From Rhizobium sp. L43 (GTDB lineage Bacteria; Pseudomonadota; Alphaproteobacteria; Rhizobiales; Rhizobiaceae): 64,000 nucleotides of DNA. Each line of letters begins with the position of its first letter. Position 1 is the stretch's first letter. Both the position numbers and the translations under genes were made by a program. The notes under the pieces are model-generated. The model had not been told where the DNA came from, did no database searches, and saw only the letters and a program-made list of their open reading frames with translations. Where the stretch lies: the NCBI RefSeq assembly GCF_002531725.1, contig NZ_NWSQ01000002.1, forward strand, positions 372,001-436,000, in the 5' to 3' direction. Below are positions 15,843-26,422 of this stretch, one piece after another.

Positions 15843-17474
15843 TCAATGATGCAGATCGATCGGCGCCTTGTGGAAGACGTCGTTATCAGGCGGGATCGCC
15901 TGCCGCTCGATCATGCGGTGGACATGCGGCAGACCTTCGCCGCGATGAAGTGCGCGAATCCTGTCGATGTTTTCGGCATCGGCCTGCGTGCGCCGCTGAT
16001 TGTGTCTTAGATATTCGACCCAGGTCGACGTATGGTAGGTTTCCGTCCACAGCCCGGGGTTTTCGAGATCGCGCATCAGCGCCCAGTTGCGGGCGCCGTC
16101 GCGGATGCGGATACGCCGGCGCTCGCCCATCAGCTCCATGAACTCGGCAAGGTCGTCATCTCCGATCTCGTAATCGACCTGGATGACGATCGGGCCGCTG
16201 CGCGGCGTGATGTCGAGGCTCAAGGCCGGCTCGGTAAAGCGGTTCAGCGGATCAAGGTTGAGCGAGGCGAAGGCCGGCATGGAAAAACGCAGGCCGATGG
16301 CGATGCCGAGCAGCATGACGACAGATGACATCAGCAGCGCGTCGGCGACGCCATAGCGATCGGCGGCAACGCCCCAGAGCCAGCTGCCGCCGGCGATGCC
16401 GCCGAAGGTGACGGTCTGGTAGAGCGACAGCGCCCGGCCGACCACCCAGCGCGGCGTCGACAGCTGGACGATAGTGTTGAACAGCGATAGTGCGGAGACC
16501 CAGCAGGCGCCGGAGACGAGCAGCCCGGCGGAGGTGAGGACGGCGCTTGGGCTGAAGGCGGCGATCACGGCGCTCAGCGCAAAGCCGGCAAAGGCCAGGC
16601 GGATGATCATCTCACTGGACAGCAGCTGACGGAGCCTGGCATTCATCACCGCGCCGCCGATCGCGCCGATGCCGAAGGCGCCGAGCATGAAACCATAGGT
16701 CAGCGGTCCGCCGCCGACGAGATCGAGGGCGACGATCGGCAGCAGCGCCAGAATCGAGCTGGCGCCAATGCCGAAGAGCAGTCCCCGGACGAGAACTTTT
16801 TCGAGATTGGGCGACATCGAGACATAACGCAGGCCGGCGAAGATGGCGCTGCCGAGCGCCTCCCGCGGCAGGGTCGAGACGGGCGTGCTCGGGCGCCAGC
16901 GCATCAGCGCATAGATCAGGGCGAAGTAACTCACCGTGTTGACCGCGAATGCTGCGGCGGCACCGGCTGCGGCGACGATGACGCCGCCGATCGCCGGGCC
17001 GACGCTGCGGGTGATGTTGAAGCCCATGCTGTTCAGGGTGACGGCGCCCGGCAGATCCGCGCGCGGCACCATGTCGCCGACCGAGGCCTGCCAGGAGGGA
17101 TTGTTGAGCGCGGTGCCGCAGCCGATCAGGAAGGTGAAGAAGAGCAGCAGCCAGGGCGTAATCCAGCCGAGAAGGGCGGTGGCCGTTAGTAGCGCCGATA
17201 CCGTCAGCATCATGCACTGTGCCGTCAGCATCACCCGGCGGCGGTCATAATTGTCCGCCAGCGCCCCCGATATCAGCGAAAACAGCATGATCGGCAGCGC
17301 CGTCGAGGTCTGCACCAGTGCCACCATGTCCTCCGAGGCGGTGATCGTCGTCATCATCCAGGCAGCACCCACCGCCTGGATCAGGCCGCCGAAATTCGAG
17401 GACAGGCTGGCGAACCAGATGGTGCGGTAGGTCTCGTGCCGCAACGGCGCCAAGGTCGAGGAAGTGTAGGCCAC
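15843..17474 (-). CDS. MFS_3-type exporter with C-terminal soluble domain
   Basis: A 543-residue major facilitator with about 12 membrane helices in residues 15-400 (EntS/MFS_3 type; signature ISGALADNYDRRRVM in loop 2-3). After the last helix comes a soluble domain, about residues 420-543, with a ferredoxin-like pattern (IVIQVDYEIGDDDLAEFMEL, then GLWTETYHTSTWVEYLRHNQ) that resembles dimeric alpha-beta barrel or monooxygenase-like domains. Such combined proteins are a recognised MFS_3 subtype; the exported compound is unknown. A GTG start at 17474 follows GGGAG with proper spacing, so I prefer it over the longer frame to 17531. Confidence 0.85.
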   Translation of the reverse strand: MAYTSSTLAPLRHETYRTIWFASLSSNFGGLIQAVGAAWMMTTITASEDMVALVQTSTALPIMLFSLISGALADNYDRRRVMLTAQCMMLTVSALLTATALLGWITPWLLLFFTFLIGCGTALNNPSWQASVGDMVPRADLPGAVTLNSMGFNITRSVGPAIGGVIVAAAGAAAAFAVNTVSYFALIYALMRWRPSTPVSTLPREALGSAIFAGLRYVSMSPNLEKVLVRGLLFGIGASSILALLPIVALDLVGGGPLTYGFMLGAFGIGAIGGAVMNARLRQLLSSEMIIRLAFAGFALSAVIAAFSPSAVLTSAGLLVSGACWVSALSLFNTIVQLSTPRWVVGRALSLYQTVTFGGIAGGSWLWGVAADRYGVADALLMSSVVMLLGIAIGLRFSMPAFASLNLDPLNRFTEPALSLDITPRSGPIVIQVDYEIGDDDLAEFMELMGERRRIRIRDGARNWALMRDLENPGLWTETYHTSTWVEYLRHNQRRTQADAENIDRIRALHRGEGLPHVHRMIERQAIPPDNDVFHKAPIDLHH

Positions 17475-17586
17475 GATTTCTCCCGCTTTTGTTATTGCGC
17501 CGCCCCGGCAATATATGCGCAAGATCGGCACTGGTCATAGGTCTGTTCACGCGCGGCAAGCGAATTGACGGAATCGGTCGCGGACC

Positions 17587-17615
17587 TTGCAATTTCGGAA
17601 AAACCCGACTATATG
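17587..17615 (+). promoter_or_regulatory. Promoter of the rimP-nusA-infB operon
   Basis: TTGCAA at 17587-17592, a 17-bp spacer, TATATG at 17610-17615. This is a good sigma-70 match about 100 bp before rimP; transcription would start near 17622. Confidence 0.65.
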
Positions 17616-17641
17616 GCTCTCAAATTCTTGATCGCTTGATG

Positions 17642-17672
17642 AAGAGTGGGCCGCAAGGACCCGCTCTTTTTT
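17642..17672 (+). terminator. Terminator-like hairpin in the rimP leader
   Basis: AAGAGTGGG, loop CCGCAAGGA, CCCGCTCTTTTTT, with one G-T pair in the stem. It lies between the predicted promoter and rimP, so it would act as an attenuator of the operon rather than terminate an upstream gene, which is divergent. Confidence 0.65.
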
Positions 17673-17718
17673 ATTAGCGCGATCCCTAAGCAGCATGAAA
17701 TTGCGAGGAGCGCACCGC

Positions 17719-18324
17719 TTGTCGGACATGACAAACGCAGACCACGAACTTGAGCCGCGGCTGATTACCGAAACCGGGCTCGACCAGCGTCTTGCCGATA
17801 TCATCGAACCCGTCCTCGTCGGCCTGGGCTTTCGGCTTATTCGCGTCCGTATGCTGAACCAGAACGGCGCGACGATGCAGGTCATGGCCGAACGCAACGA
17901 CGGCACGATGACGGTTCAGGACTGCGAAGAAGTCTCGATGGCGATTTCTCCCGTCCTCGATGTGGAAGATCCCGTCGATAAAGAGTATCATCTCGAAGTG
18001 TCTTCGCCCGGCATCGACCGTCCGATGGTGCGGAAATCCGATTTCGTCCGCTGGCAGGGCCACCTTGTGAAATGCGAGACGTCGATCTTGATCGACAATC
18101 GCAAGCGCTTCCGCGGCAAGATCGTCGAAGCAGGCGCAGATGGTTTCACGCTCGAGCGTGACCAGGTCGCTTACGGGGAAGAGCAGAAGGTCACCATTCC
18201 CTTCACGGCGCTTAGCGATGCGAAGCTCATTCTGACCGACGACCTGATCCGTGACGCGTTGCGCGCCGACAAGCTGGCGAAAGCCCAGGCCGCCAACCAG
18301 AACGAAGCGGACGACCAGGAATAA
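17719..18324 (+). CDS. rimP: Ribosome maturation factor RimP
   Basis: A 201-residue protein needed for 30S subunit maturation. Conserved blocks are the start [40 protein letters not shown] in the middle and the C-terminal SH3-like barrel. It begins the classic rimP-nusA-ylxR-infB cluster. Start choice: a TTG at 17719 has GAGGAG 8 bp upstream, whereas ATG codons at 17695 and 17728 have no good Shine-Dalgarno. The C-terminus ends in a Lys/Ala/Asn/Asp-rich tail. Confidence 0.92.
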   Translation: MSDMTNADHELEPRLITETGLDQRLADIIEPVLVGLGFRLIRVRMLNQNGATMQVMAERNDGTMTVQDCEEVSMAISPVLDVEDPVDKEYHLEVSSPGIDRPMVRKSDFVRWQGHLVKCETSILIDNRKRFRGKIVEAGADGFTLERDQVAYGEEQKVTIPFTALSDAKLILTDDLIRDALRADKLAKAQAANQNEADDQE

Positions 18325-18383
18325 CCGATCAACAGACCGCTTCAGGGACGGGAACCCTGGAGTAAAGACGGAGAAACAAGACA

Positions 18384-19991
18384 ATGGCAGTCAGTGCGAA
18401 CCGGCTCGAACTTCTGCAGATCGCAGATGCAGTGGCGCGCGAAAAGGTCATCGACCGCGAGATCGTGCTGGCCGCAATGGCCGACGCTATCCAGAAGGCG
18501 GCACGCTCCCGTTACGGCACCGAGTCCAACATCCGGGCCGATATCAATCCGAAGACCGGCGAAATCCGTCTGCAGCGCCTGCTCGAAGTCGTCGAGAAGG
18601 CCGAGGATTATTCGACGCAGATCCCGCTCGAGCTGGCCCGTGACCGTAACCCGGACGCCGCACTCGGCGATTTCATCGCCGATCCGCTGCCGCCGATGGA
18701 TTTCGGCCGCATCGCCGCACAGTCCGCCAAGCAGGTGATCGTGCAGAAAGTGCGTGAAGCCGAGCGTGACCGCCAGTTCGACGAATTCAAGGATCGCACC
18801 GGCGAAATCGTCAACGGCACCGTCAAGCGCGTCGAATACGGCAACGTCATCGTCGATCTCGGCCGTGGCGAAGGCATCATCCGCCGCGACGAAATGATCC
18901 CGCGCGAAAACGTCCGCTATGGCGATCGCGTCCGTGCCTATGTTTATGACGTCCGTCGCGAGCAGCGCGGCCCGCAGATCTTCCTGTCGCGCACGCATCC
19001 GCAGTTCATGGTGAAGCTGTTCACCATGGAAGTGCCGGAAATTTACGATGGCATCATCCAGGTGAAGTCGGTTGCCCGAGATCCGGGCTCGCGCGCCAAG
19101 ATCGCGGTGATCTCGAACGACAGTTCGATCGATCCGGTCGGCGCCTGCGTCGGTATGCGCGGTTCGCGCGTCCAGGCCGTCGTCGGCGAGCTCCAGGGCG
19201 AGAAGATCGACATCATTCCGTGGAGCCAGGATCCGGCGACCTTCGTCGTCAACGCCCTGCAGCCGGCCGAAGTCGCCAAGGTCGTTCTCGACGAGGATGC
19301 CGAGCGCATCGAAGTCGTCGTTCCCGACGAGCAGCTGTCGCTTGCGATCGGCCGCCGCGGCCAGAACGTCCGCTTGGCATCGCAGCTGACCGGCTGGGAT
19401 ATCGACATCATGACGGAGGCCGAGGAATCGGAGCGCCGTCAGAAGGAATTCAACGAGCGCACCAACCTGTTCATGGATTCGCTCGATGTCGACGAAATGG
19501 TCGGCCAGGTTCTGGCGTCCGAAGGCTTTGCCGCGGTCGAGGAACTGGCCTATGTCGATCTCGACGAAATCTCCTCGATCGACGGTTTCGACGAAGAGAC
19601 GGCGCAGGAAATCCAGCAGCGTGCCCGCGAGTTCCTCGAGCGTCTCGAAGCCGAGATGGACGAGAAGCGCAAAGCGCTCGGCGTTCAGGACGAGCTGCGC
19701 GAAATCGACGGCATCACCGCCCAGATGATGGTGGCGCTCGGCGAAGACGGCATCAAGACGATCGAGGATTTTGCCGGCTGCGCCGCCGACGATCTCGTCG
19801 GCTGGACGGAACGCAAGAACGGCGAAACGAAGAAGTTCGAAGGCCTGTTCTCGAAGTTCGACGTTTCGCGCGTCGAGGCCGAGCAAATGATCGTCCAGGC
19901 CCGCCTTTCGGCCGGCTGGATTACCGAAGAGGATCTGGCGAAGGGGACCGAAGAAGAGGTCACCGAAGCTGAAGCCGAACAAGAAGCATGA
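18384..19991 (+). CDS. nusA: Transcription termination/antitermination factor NusA
   Basis: A 535-residue RNA polymerase-binding factor that affects pausing, termination and antitermination. Domain order is N-terminal RNAP-binding domain (1-130, starting [20 protein letters not shown]), S1 domain (about 135-200, [20 protein letters not shown]), KH1 and KH2 (about 205-350, [19 protein letters not shown] and [20 protein letters not shown]), then two C-terminal acidic/HhH repeats ending in a Glu-rich tail. Length matches alphaproteobacterial NusA. Its stop overlaps the next gene by 4 bp. Confidence 0.96.
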   Translation: MAVSANRLELLQIADAVAREKVIDREIVLAAMADAIQKAARSRYGTESNIRADINPKTGEIRLQRLLEVVEKAEDYSTQIPLELARDRNPDAALGDFIADPLPPMDFGRIAAQSAKQVIVQKVREAERDRQFDEFKDRTGEIVNGTVKRVEYGNVIVDLGRGEGIIRRDEMIPRENVRYGDRVRAYVYDVRREQRGPQIFLSRTHPQFMVKLFTMEVPEIYDGIIQVKSVARDPGSRAKIAVISNDSSIDPVGACVGMRGSRVQAVVGELQGEKIDIIPWSQDPATFVVNALQPAEVAKVVLDEDAERIEVVVPDEQLSLAIGRRGQNVRLASQLTGWDIDIMTEAEESERRQKEFNERTNLFMDSLDVDEMVGQVLASEGFAAVEELAYVDLDEISSIDGFDEETAQEIQQRAREFLERLEAEMDEKRKALGVQDELREIDGITAQMMVALGEDGIKTIEDFAGCAADDLVGWTERKNGETKKFEGLFSKFDVSRVEAEQMIVQARLSAGWITEEDLAKGTEEEVTEAEAEQEA

Positions 19992-20683
19992 TGACCGCGC
20001 ATGAGCCGGACGCTCTCCCTGATGAGGACGACGATCTTGCAGGTTATGACGTGAACGGACGCATGTGCATCGTGACGCGCGAAAGCGGATCGCCGGAAGA
20101 GCTGATCCGCTTCGTTGCCGCTCCCGATGGAACCATCGTCGCCGACCTGAAGCGCGAGCTTCCGGGACGCGGATGTTGGGTGAAGATCGACCGGTCGCTG
20201 GTCGACAGGGCCGTGGCGAAGAAACTCTTCGCCCGCGCGCTGAAAATGGATGTGAAGGCGGCGGACGATCTCGGCGCAAGCGTCGACCGGCTGCTCGCAG
20301 CGCAGTTGATGCAGATGATGAACATGGCGCGCAAAGCCGGCCAGTTCGTCAGCGGGTCCTCGAAAGTGGATGCCGCGGTCAGAAGCGGAGCAGCCCTTGC
20401 GGTGTTCCACGCGACCGATGCAGCGGACGACGGAGTCCGGAAAATCGACCAGGCCCGCAAGGCCTGGCACCTCGGAATGGAGACCGAGGAGGAGATACCT
20501 TCCTTCCGTCTCTTCTCGGAGAGCGAAATGGAAGGCCTGATGGGCCAGAATGCTTTTATCCATGCCGCAGTGCTTGCAGGGCAGGCGGGTGAAGGTGTAG
20601 TGAAGCGCGCAAAGATGCTCGAACAGTACCGTATTGGCGGTCAGTCCCGGGCAGCGGGCGGCGCTGGCCGGCAAAAACAATGA
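19988..20683 (+). CDS. YlxR (DUF448) and L7Ae-like RNA-binding protein
   Basis: A 231-residue two-domain protein between nusA and infB. The N-terminal half (about 15-100) is YlxR-like: RMCIVTRESGSPEELIRFV, then PGRGCWVKIDRSLV. The C-terminal half (about 105-190) resembles an L7Ae/ribosomal L30e fold: LMQMMNMARKAGQFVSGSSK, then AALAVFHATDAADDGVRK. In Gram-positives these are two separate genes (ylxR, ylxQ); the alphaproteobacterial form is fused. It probably binds RNA during ribosome or polymerase work. ATGA overlap with nusA suggests coupled translation. Confidence 0.88.
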   Translation: MMTAHEPDALPDEDDDLAGYDVNGRMCIVTRESGSPEELIRFVAAPDGTIVADLKRELPGRGCWVKIDRSLVDRAVAKKLFARALKMDVKAADDLGASVDRLLAAQLMQMMNMARKAGQFVSGSSKVDAAVRSGAALAVFHATDAADDGVRKIDQARKAWHLGMETEEEIPSFRLFSESEMEGLMGQNAFIHAAVLAGQAGEGVVKRAKMLEQYRIGGQSRAAGGAGRQKQ

Positions 20684-20785
20684 GGCGGTCACCGGCATCG
20701 GCCGGGCCTATTCTCATTGATCGACAGTATTTGAACGACAGGGTCTGATCTAGTCATCGCTCCCTGTCCGAAGGAACGGGAACGA

Positions 20786-23542
20786 ATGACCGATAGTAAC
20801 GACGACAAGACAATCAGCGTGACGGGCAAAAAGACGCTTACCCTGAAACCATCGGGGATGAGCCAGGGCACCGTTCGCCAGGATATGGGTCGAGGTCGCA
20901 CCAAGGCGGTCGTCGTCGAGACCCGCAAGCGGCGCCCGATGCGCCCCGAAGACGAAAAGCCGATTACACCCGCCGCTCCGGTGGCCCCCGTCCGTGCTGC
21001 CGAACCGGCGCCCGCACCCGTGCAGGCACGCCCGCCGCAGCCGACGCCGGCACCGCGGGTTCAGCAGGGCAACAACAGCCAGACCAACCAGCGTCCGCAG
21101 CAGTCCCATCAGGCGCCGCGCCAGAACGATCGTCCGCGCCCGGTGGTGCTGAACCACCTGTCGCCGGAAGAGATGGACGCCCGCCGCCGCGCGCTTGCCG
21201 ACGCCCAGGCGCGTGACGCCCAGGATGCGATCCGCCGCGCCGAGGAAGAAAAGCGCCGTGCCGCCGAAGAGGTTGTCCGCAAGGCAGCCGAAGCGGAAGA
21301 AGCTGCCCGCAGGGCCGCTGAAGAGGCGATCCGTCAGGCTGAGGCACCCGTCGCCGTTGCTGAACCGGCAGCCGCAGCACCGGCTCCGGCCGAAGCACGC
21401 TCCGACGCCCCGCGGCCGCAGCAACCCGCTTCGTCGGCACCTGCTGCCCGCCGGCCCGATGCGGCTGGAGCACCTGCTGCTGCCCGTCCGGCAGCCGCCG
21501 CTGCTGCCCCCGGCGCCGTTCGTGGCCGTCGCGACGAAAAGGAAGACGACGATCGTGGTGCTCCGCGCGGCGCTCCGGCCCGTGGCCGCGTCGTTCGCCC
21601 GGAACCCGCAAAGCCGGTGACGACGCGTCCGAAAACCGAAGAAGAGCGTCGTCGCGGCAAGCTGACGATCTCCACTGCCAACGTCGACGGCGACGACAAT
21701 GCCCGCGGACGTTCGCTCTCGGCGATGCGCCGCCGGCAGGAGAAGTTCCGCCGCGGCCAGATGCAGGAAACCCGCGAGAAGATCTCCCGCGAGGTCGTTC
21801 TGCCTGAGACCATCACCATTCAGGAACTGTCGCAGCGCATGTCCGAACGCGCCGTCGACGTCATCAAGTACCTGATGAAGGAAGGCCAGATGATGAAGCC
21901 GGGCGACGTCATCGACGCCGACCTTGCCGAACTCATCGCCGGCGAATTCGGCCATACGGTCAGACGCGTGTCGGAGTCCGACGTCGAACTCGGCATCTTC
22001 AACGTGTCCGACGAGGATGGCGAACTGGTTTCGCGCCCGCCCGTCGTCACCATCATGGGCCATGTCGACCACGGCAAGACCTCGCTGCTCGACGCCATCC
22101 GCCATGCCAACGTGGTCTCCGGCGAAGCCGGTGGCATCACGCAGCATATCGGCGCCTATCAGGTGGAGCAGAACGGCCAGAAGATCACCTTCATCGACAC
22201 CCCGGGCCATGCCGCCTTCACGGCGATGCGTGCCCGCGGTGCGCAGGCGACGGATATTGCGATCCTGGTCGTCGCAGCCGACGACAGCGTGATGCCGCAG
22301 ACGATCGAATCGATCAACCATGCCAAGGCAGCCGGTGTTCCGATCATCGTTGCGATCAACAAGATCGACAAGCACGAGGCCGACCCGCAGAAGGTTCGCA
22401 ACCAGCTGCTCCAGCACGAAGTCTTCGTGGAAACCATGGGCGGCGAAGTGCTTGACGTCGAGGTTTCGGCCAAAACAGGCAAGAACCTCGACAAACTGCT
22501 CGAAGCGATCCTGCTGCAGTCGGAAATTCTCGACCTCAAGGCCAATCCGAGCCGGACGGCCGAGGGCACTGTCATCGAAGCCCAGCTCGATCGTGGCCGC
22601 GGTTCGGTCGCGACCGTGCTTGTCCAGAAGGGCACGCTGCGTCCGGGCCAGATCATCGTCGCCGGCGACGTCTGGGGCCGCGTGCGCGCCCTCGTCACCG
22701 ACAAGGGCGACCATGTGAAGGAAGCAGGTCCGGCGACCCCGGTCGAGGTTCTCGGCCTTTCCGGCACGCCGCAGGCGGGCGACAAGTTCGCCGTCGTCGA
22801 AAGCGAAAGCCGCGCCCGCGAAATCTCGGAATATCGTCAGCGTCTGGCCCGCGACAAGGCGGCTGCCCGCCAGTCTAGTCAGCGTGGTTCGCTGGAACAG
22901 ATGATGATCCAGCACAAGAGCGCCGGCATCAAGGAGTTCCCGCTTGTCATCAAGGGTGACGTGCAGGGCTCGATCGAAGCGATTGCCGGCGCACTGGAAA
23001 AGCTCGGCACCGACGAGGTCCGTGCCCGCATCGTCCATTCGGGCGCCGGCGGCATCACCGAGTCGGATATCTCGCTCGCCGAAGCGTCGAACGCCGCCAT
23101 CATCGGCTTCAACGTTCGTGCGAATACGCAGGCACGCCAGTTCGCCGAGCGCGAAGGCCTCGAAATCCGCTACTACAACATCATCTACGACCTCGTGGAT
23201 GACGTGAAGGCAGCGATGTCCGGCCTCCTGTCTCCGGAACGGCGCGAGACCTTCATCGGCAATGCCGAGATCCTCGAGGTGTTCAACATCACCAAGGTCG
23301 GCAAGGTTGCAGGCTGCCGTGTCGTCGAAGGCAAGGTCGAACGCGGTGCGGGCGTCCGCCTCATCCGCAACGATGTCGTCGTTCACGAAGGCAAGCTCAA
23401 GACCCTCAAGCGCTTCAAGGACGAAGTGTCCGAAGTGCCGATGGGCCAGGAATGCGGCATGGCCTTCGAGAACTACGAAGACATGCGCGCCGGCGACGTC
23501 ATCGAGTGCTTCCGCGTCGAGCATATCACGCGCACGCTCTAA
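20786..23542 (+). CDS. infB: Translation initiation factor IF-2
   Basis: A 918-residue GTPase that brings initiator tRNA to the 30S subunit. The N-terminal third is low-complexity, rich in Ala, Pro, Arg and Glu (about residues 50-300), as in alphaproteobacterial IF-2. The GTPase domain shows G1 [13 protein letters not shown]3 DTPGHAAF and G4 NKID in residues 415-545. C-terminal domains follow ([20 protein letters not shown], then the fMet-tRNA-binding end [20 protein letters not shown]). A long - strand reading frame antiparallel to it is a codon-bias shadow. Confidence 0.97.
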   Translation: MTDSNDDKTISVTGKKTLTLKPSGMSQGTVRQDMGRGRTKAVVVETRKRRPMRPEDEKPITPAAPVAPVRAAEPAPAPVQARPPQPTPAPRVQQGNNSQTNQRPQQSHQAPRQNDRPRPVVLNHLSPEEMDARRRALADAQARDAQDAIRRAEEEKRRAAEEVVRKAAEAEEAARRAAEEAIRQAEAPVAVAEPAAAAPAPAEARSDAPRPQQPASSAPAARRPDAAGAPAAARPAAAAAAPGAVRGRRDEKEDDDRGAPRGAPARGRVVRPEPAKPVTTRPKTEEERRRGKLTISTANVDGDDNARGRSLSAMRRRQEKFRRGQMQETREKISREVVLPETITIQELSQRMSERAVDVIKYLMKEGQMMKPGDVIDADLAELIAGEFGHTVRRVSESDVELGIFNVSDEDGELVSRPPVVTIMGHVDHGKTSLLDAIRHANVVSGEAGGITQHIGAYQVEQNGQKITFIDTPGHAAFTAMRARGAQATDIAILVVAADDSVMPQTIESINHAKAAGVPIIVAINKIDKHEADPQKVRNQLLQHEVFVETMGGEVLDVEVSAKTGKNLDKLLEAILLQSEILDLKANPSRTAEGTVIEAQLDRGRGSVATVLVQKGTLRPGQIIVAGDVWGRVRALVTDKGDHVKEAGPATPVEVLGLSGTPQAGDKFAVVESESRAREISEYRQRLARDKAAARQSSQRGSLEQMMIQHKSAGIKEFPLVIKGDVQGSIEAIAGALEKLGTDEVRARIVHSGAGGITESDISLAEASNAAIIGFNVRANTQARQFAEREGLEIRYYNIIYDLVDDVKAAMSGLLSPERRETFIGNAEILEVFNITKVGKVAGCRVVEGKVERGAGVRLIRNDVVVHEGKLKTLKRFKDEVSEVPMGQECGMAFENYEDMRAGDVIECFRVEHITRTL

Positions 23543-23566
23543 ACCGCTGCGCACGACATCAGCTTT

Positions 23567-23602
23567 CCAAAAGCCATTCGCCAGCCGGCGGATGGCTTTT
23601 GG
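23567..23602. other. Long hairpin between infB and rbfA
   Basis: CCAAAAGCCAT at 23567-23577 pairs with ATGGCTTTTGG at 23592-23602, with an inner CGCC/GGCG pairing in the loop. There is no T-run, so it may be a processing or stability element rather than a full terminator. Confidence 0.55.
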
Positions 23603-23696
23603 GTACCTGCCGACTTGACCTTTTGGAACAAAAGAGTCATGGACGCTCTCCTTTGACGGGTTCGATTCCCAGCCGCATCGGCAAATAGAGATAACA

Positions 23697-24101
23697 ATGA
23701 CCAGAGCAACTTCTTCCGCGCCTTCGCAGCGCATGCTGCGCGTTGGCGAACAGGTTCGCGCCGCAATCACCCAGGTGCTGCAGCGGGGCGAAGTGCGCGA
23801 CGACGTCATCGAAGCGACCGTGATCTCGATCTCGGAAGTGCGCATGTCGCCCGACCTCAAGATCGCCACCGCCTATGTGACGCCGCTCGGCGTTTCCGAC
23901 CACAGCGTGGTCATCGAGGCGTTGAACCGTCATGCGCGGTATATCCGCGGCCGGCTCGGGCAGCAGCTTCGGCAGATGAAATACATGCCGGAGGTGCGCT
24001 TCCGCGACGACACCAGCTTCGACAATTACAAGAAGATCGACGAGCTGCTGCGTTCGCCCGAGGTGAGCCGCGACCTCGACGGCGATAATGACGAACAATA
24101 A
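23697..24101 (+). CDS. rbfA: Ribosome-binding factor A
   Basis: A 134-residue KH-like protein that binds immature 30S subunits near helix 1 of 16S rRNA. Family segments are [20 protein letters not shown] at the start, [25 protein letters not shown] strands in the middle, and [20 protein letters not shown] near the end. The length is usual for the alphaproteobacterial form. It is the sixth gene of the rimP-pnp block, and truB follows. Confidence 0.94.
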   Translation: MTRATSSAPSQRMLRVGEQVRAAITQVLQRGEVRDDVIEATVISISEVRMSPDLKIATAYVTPLGVSDHSVVIEALNRHARYIRGRLGQQLRQMKYMPEVRFRDDTSFDNYKKIDELLRSPEVSRDLDGDNDEQ

Positions 24102-24114
24102 ACAGAAGAGACTG

Positions 24115-25047
24115 ATGTCCAAACCACGCAAACCCAAGGGCCGGCCGATTTCCGGCTGGCTGATCCTCGACAAGCCGGTGGATTTCGGCTCGACGGAAGC
24201 CGTTTCCAAGATCAAGTGGCTCTACAAGGCTGAGAAGGCCGGTCATGCCGGCACGCTCGATCCGCTTGCTTCCGGCATGCTGCCGATCGCGCTCGGCGAT
24301 GCGACGAAGACCGTTCCCTATGTGATGGACGGCCGCAAGATCTATGAATTTACGGTGAGCTGGGGCGAGCAGCGCGCCACCGACGATCTCGAGGGCGACG
24401 TGACCGAAAGCTCGGACAAGCGCCCCAGCGAACAGCAGATCCGCGATATCCTGCCTGGATATATCGGCACCATCAGCCAGGTGCCGCCGCAGTTTTCGGC
24501 CATCAAGATCTCGGGTGAACGCGCCTATGATCTGGCGCGCGAAGGCGAAGTCGTCGAAATCCCCTCGCGCGAGGTCGAGATCTTCCGGCTGACATTGCTT
24601 GCCTGCCCGGATGCCGATACCGCGCATTTCGAAGTGGAATGCGGCAAGGGCACCTATGTCAGGGCGCTGGCGCGCGATTTCGGCCGAGAGCTCGGCTGCT
24701 ACGGCCATGTATCCGGGCTGCGGCGCACCTTCGTCGCCCCCTTTTCGGAAGAGGCCATGGTGCCGCTCGCAAACCTCGTGGCGCTGGAGGCGATCGAAGA
24801 TATGGACGAGCGGCTGGCGGCCCTCGATGCGCTGCTGATCGACACCTGCGAGGCGCTGTCGTCCCTGCCCCATCTCGTCATCAACGACGATCAGGCGCAC
24901 CGGCTGAAGATGGGCAACCCGATCCTTGTGCGTGGCCGCGATGCGCCGGTTGCCGAAAGCGAAGCCTATGCGACGGCTCGCGGCAGGCTGATTGCGATCG
25001 GCGAGATCGGCCAGGGCGAGTTTCGCCCCAAGCGGGTTTTCGGTTGA
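24115..25047 (+). CDS. truB: tRNA pseudouridine-55 synthase
   Basis: A 310-residue enzyme making pseudouridine at position 55 of tRNA T-loops. The catalytic Asp lies in [19 protein letters not shown] (about residue 48). RYXXXX-type core segments include [20 protein letters not shown], and a PUA-like C-terminal end ([13 protein letters not shown]). Two starts are possible: the ATG at 24088 overlaps rbfA by 14 bp, and the ATG at 24115 follows AGAAGAG. The second gives the [14 protein letters not shown] family start, so I use it. Confidence 0.94.
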   Translation: MSKPRKPKGRPISGWLILDKPVDFGSTEAVSKIKWLYKAEKAGHAGTLDPLASGMLPIALGDATKTVPYVMDGRKIYEFTVSWGEQRATDDLEGDVTESSDKRPSEQQIRDILPGYIGTISQVPPQFSAIKISGERAYDLAREGEVVEIPSREVEIFRLTLLACPDADTAHFEVECGKGTYVRALARDFGRELGCYGHVSGLRRTFVAPFSEEAMVPLANLVALEAIEDMDERLAALDALLIDTCEALSSLPHLVINDDQAHRLKMGNPILVRGRDAPVAESEAYATARGRLIAIGEIGQGEFRPKRVFG

Positions 25048-25092
25048 GCCTACAACGATAGCGGTTGTCAGCCGGCAGCGATGCGATATCTT

Positions 25093-25141
25093 CCCTATCG
25101 GGCCGCCATTGCGGCCCGAGGAGCCATGGCGGCCGATAGGG
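25093..25141 (+). promoter_or_regulatory. Hairpin over the hydrolase ribosome-binding region
   Basis: CCCTATCGGGCCGCCAT (25093-25109) can pair with ATGGCGGCCGATAGGG (25126-25141), leaving one bulge. The 3' arm runs into the AGGGGGAAG Shine-Dalgarno of the hydrolase gene, so the hairpin could mask it or end truB transcripts. Confidence 0.5.
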
Positions 25142-25149
25142 GGAAGAAT

Positions 25150-26001
25150 ATGCGCGTAACCGCGATCGCAACATTGACGTTCTTTTCGATGTTCCTGACT
25201 TTTACAGGCGCTCGATCGGCCGAGCGCTGGGCCGAACTTCCGGCCTTTCCCTCGATGCCGGTTGCCAAGACAAGCGGCATGGCCGATGTGAACGACATCA
25301 AGATGTATTACGCCGAATATGGTGAAGGCGAGCCGATCCTCTTCATTCACGGCGGACTCGGAAATGCCGAAGTCTGGGGTCATCAGGTCGCCGATTTTGC
25401 CAAGGACCACTTGGTCATCGTTGCCGATAGCCGCGGCCATGGACGTTCGACGCGCAGCCAGCAGCCCTTCGGCTACGACCTGATGACATCGGACTATGTG
25501 GCACTTCTCGACTTTCTGAAGATCGACAAGGTGACGCTTGTCGGATGGTCGGATGGCGGCATCATCGGCATCGACATGGCGATGAAACACCCGGAAAAAT
25601 TGACCCGCGTCATTGCTCAGGCAGCCAACGTCACGACGGAGGGCGTCAAGGCCGACGTCCTGGACAACAAGACCTTCAACGACTACATCAACGTCGCCGG
25701 CGAGCAGTATCGGAAGCTTTCGCCGACGCCCAACGAATACGACGCCTTCGTCAAGCAGATCTCCGAAATGTGGGCGACCCAGCCGGCCTGGACGGCCGCC
25801 GATCTTGCCAAGATCTCGGTGCCGGTCACGCTTGCCATCGGCGATCATGATGAAGCCGTCAAGCTCGACCATACGGAAATGATGGCAAAGCAGATTCCGG
25901 GCGCCAAACTCGTCATCCTGAAAGATGTGAGCCATTTCGCCATGCTGCAGGATCCGGCAGCCTATGACGGGATGATCCGGGGCGCCATGGCGGGCCGTTG
26001 A
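25150..26001 (+). CDS. Exported alpha/beta hydrolase
   Basis: A 283-residue alpha/beta hydrolase with a signal peptide (RVTAIATLTFFSMFLTFTGA, cut near RSA). The catalytic set is readable: the nucleophile Ser in LVGWSDGG, Asp in AIGDHDEAV and His in KDVSHFAML; the oxyanion turn is FIHGGLGNAE. An esterase, lipase or lactonase role in the periplasm is likely; the substrate is unknown. The frame is open to 25081, but that part makes no signal peptide. It interrupts the conserved truB-rpsO order, so it may be an insertion in this lineage. Confidence 0.85.
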   Translation: MRVTAIATLTFFSMFLTFTGARSAERWAELPAFPSMPVAKTSGMADVNDIKMYYAEYGEGEPILFIHGGLGNAEVWGHQVADFAKDHLVIVADSRGHGRSTRSQQPFGYDLMTSDYVALLDFLKIDKVTLVGWSDGGIIGIDMAMKHPEKLTRVIAQAANVTTEGVKADVLDNKTFNDYINVAGEQYRKLSPTPNEYDAFVKQISEMWATQPAWTAADLAKISVPVTLAIGDHDEAVKLDHTEMMAKQIPGAKLVILKDVSHFAMLQDPAAYDGMIRGAMAGR

Positions 26002-26152
26002 CGCCGGCAAGGACGACCCCTCTTTCCATCGATCCATATTTGGTTTATAGGCAGCGCCAGCATCGGGTCCGCCCGTTTGCATTCACGGCCAAAGCTGGAC
26101 GGCATCCCGGCTTTTGGCGACCTTTATCTCCTCTCTTAGAAAGGATCACCCG

Positions 26153-26422
26153 ATGTCGATCACTGCTGAGCGCAAGTCTGCGCTGATCAAGGAATACGCA
26201 ACCGTTGAAGGCGATACCGGTTCTCCGGAAGTCCAGGTCGCGATCCTGACCGAACGCATCAACAACCTGACCGAACACTTCAAGGACCACAAGAAGGATA
26301 ACCATTCCCGCCGTGGCCTGCTGACGATGGTTTCGAGCCGCCGCTCGCTTCTTGACTATCTCAAGAAGAAGGATGAAGGCCGCTATTCCAAGCTGATCAC
26401 CAGCCTGGGTATCCGCCGCTAA
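26153..26422 (+). CDS. rpsO: Ribosomal protein S15
   Basis: An 89-residue 30S protein binding 16S rRNA early in assembly, the standard length. The sequence carries [40 protein letters not shown] and the end [12 protein letters not shown]. The ATG at 26153 follows AGAAAGGATCACCCG. The truB-rpsO-pnp order is broadly conserved in bacteria. A strong hairpin follows the stop. Confidence 0.97.
   Translation: MSITAERKSALIKEYATVEGDTGSPEVQVAILTERINNLTEHFKDHKKDNHSRRGLLTMVSSRRSLLDYLKKKDEGRYSKLITSLGIRR

Noticed and set aside
17613..17639. An eight-codon leader peptide (MALKFLIA) before the rimP attenuator
   Set aside because: Its ATG lies inside the predicted -10 element, so it would not be in the transcript; there is no Shine-Dalgarno.
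18342..20279. A 645-codon - strand frame opposite nusA
   Set aside because: Shadow of nusA; composition is unlike a folded protein and it has no ribosome-binding site.
20750..23869. A 1039-codon open frame on the - strand opposite infB
   Set aside because: It mirrors infB and arises from strong third-position GC bias; the translation is low-complexity with no family pattern.
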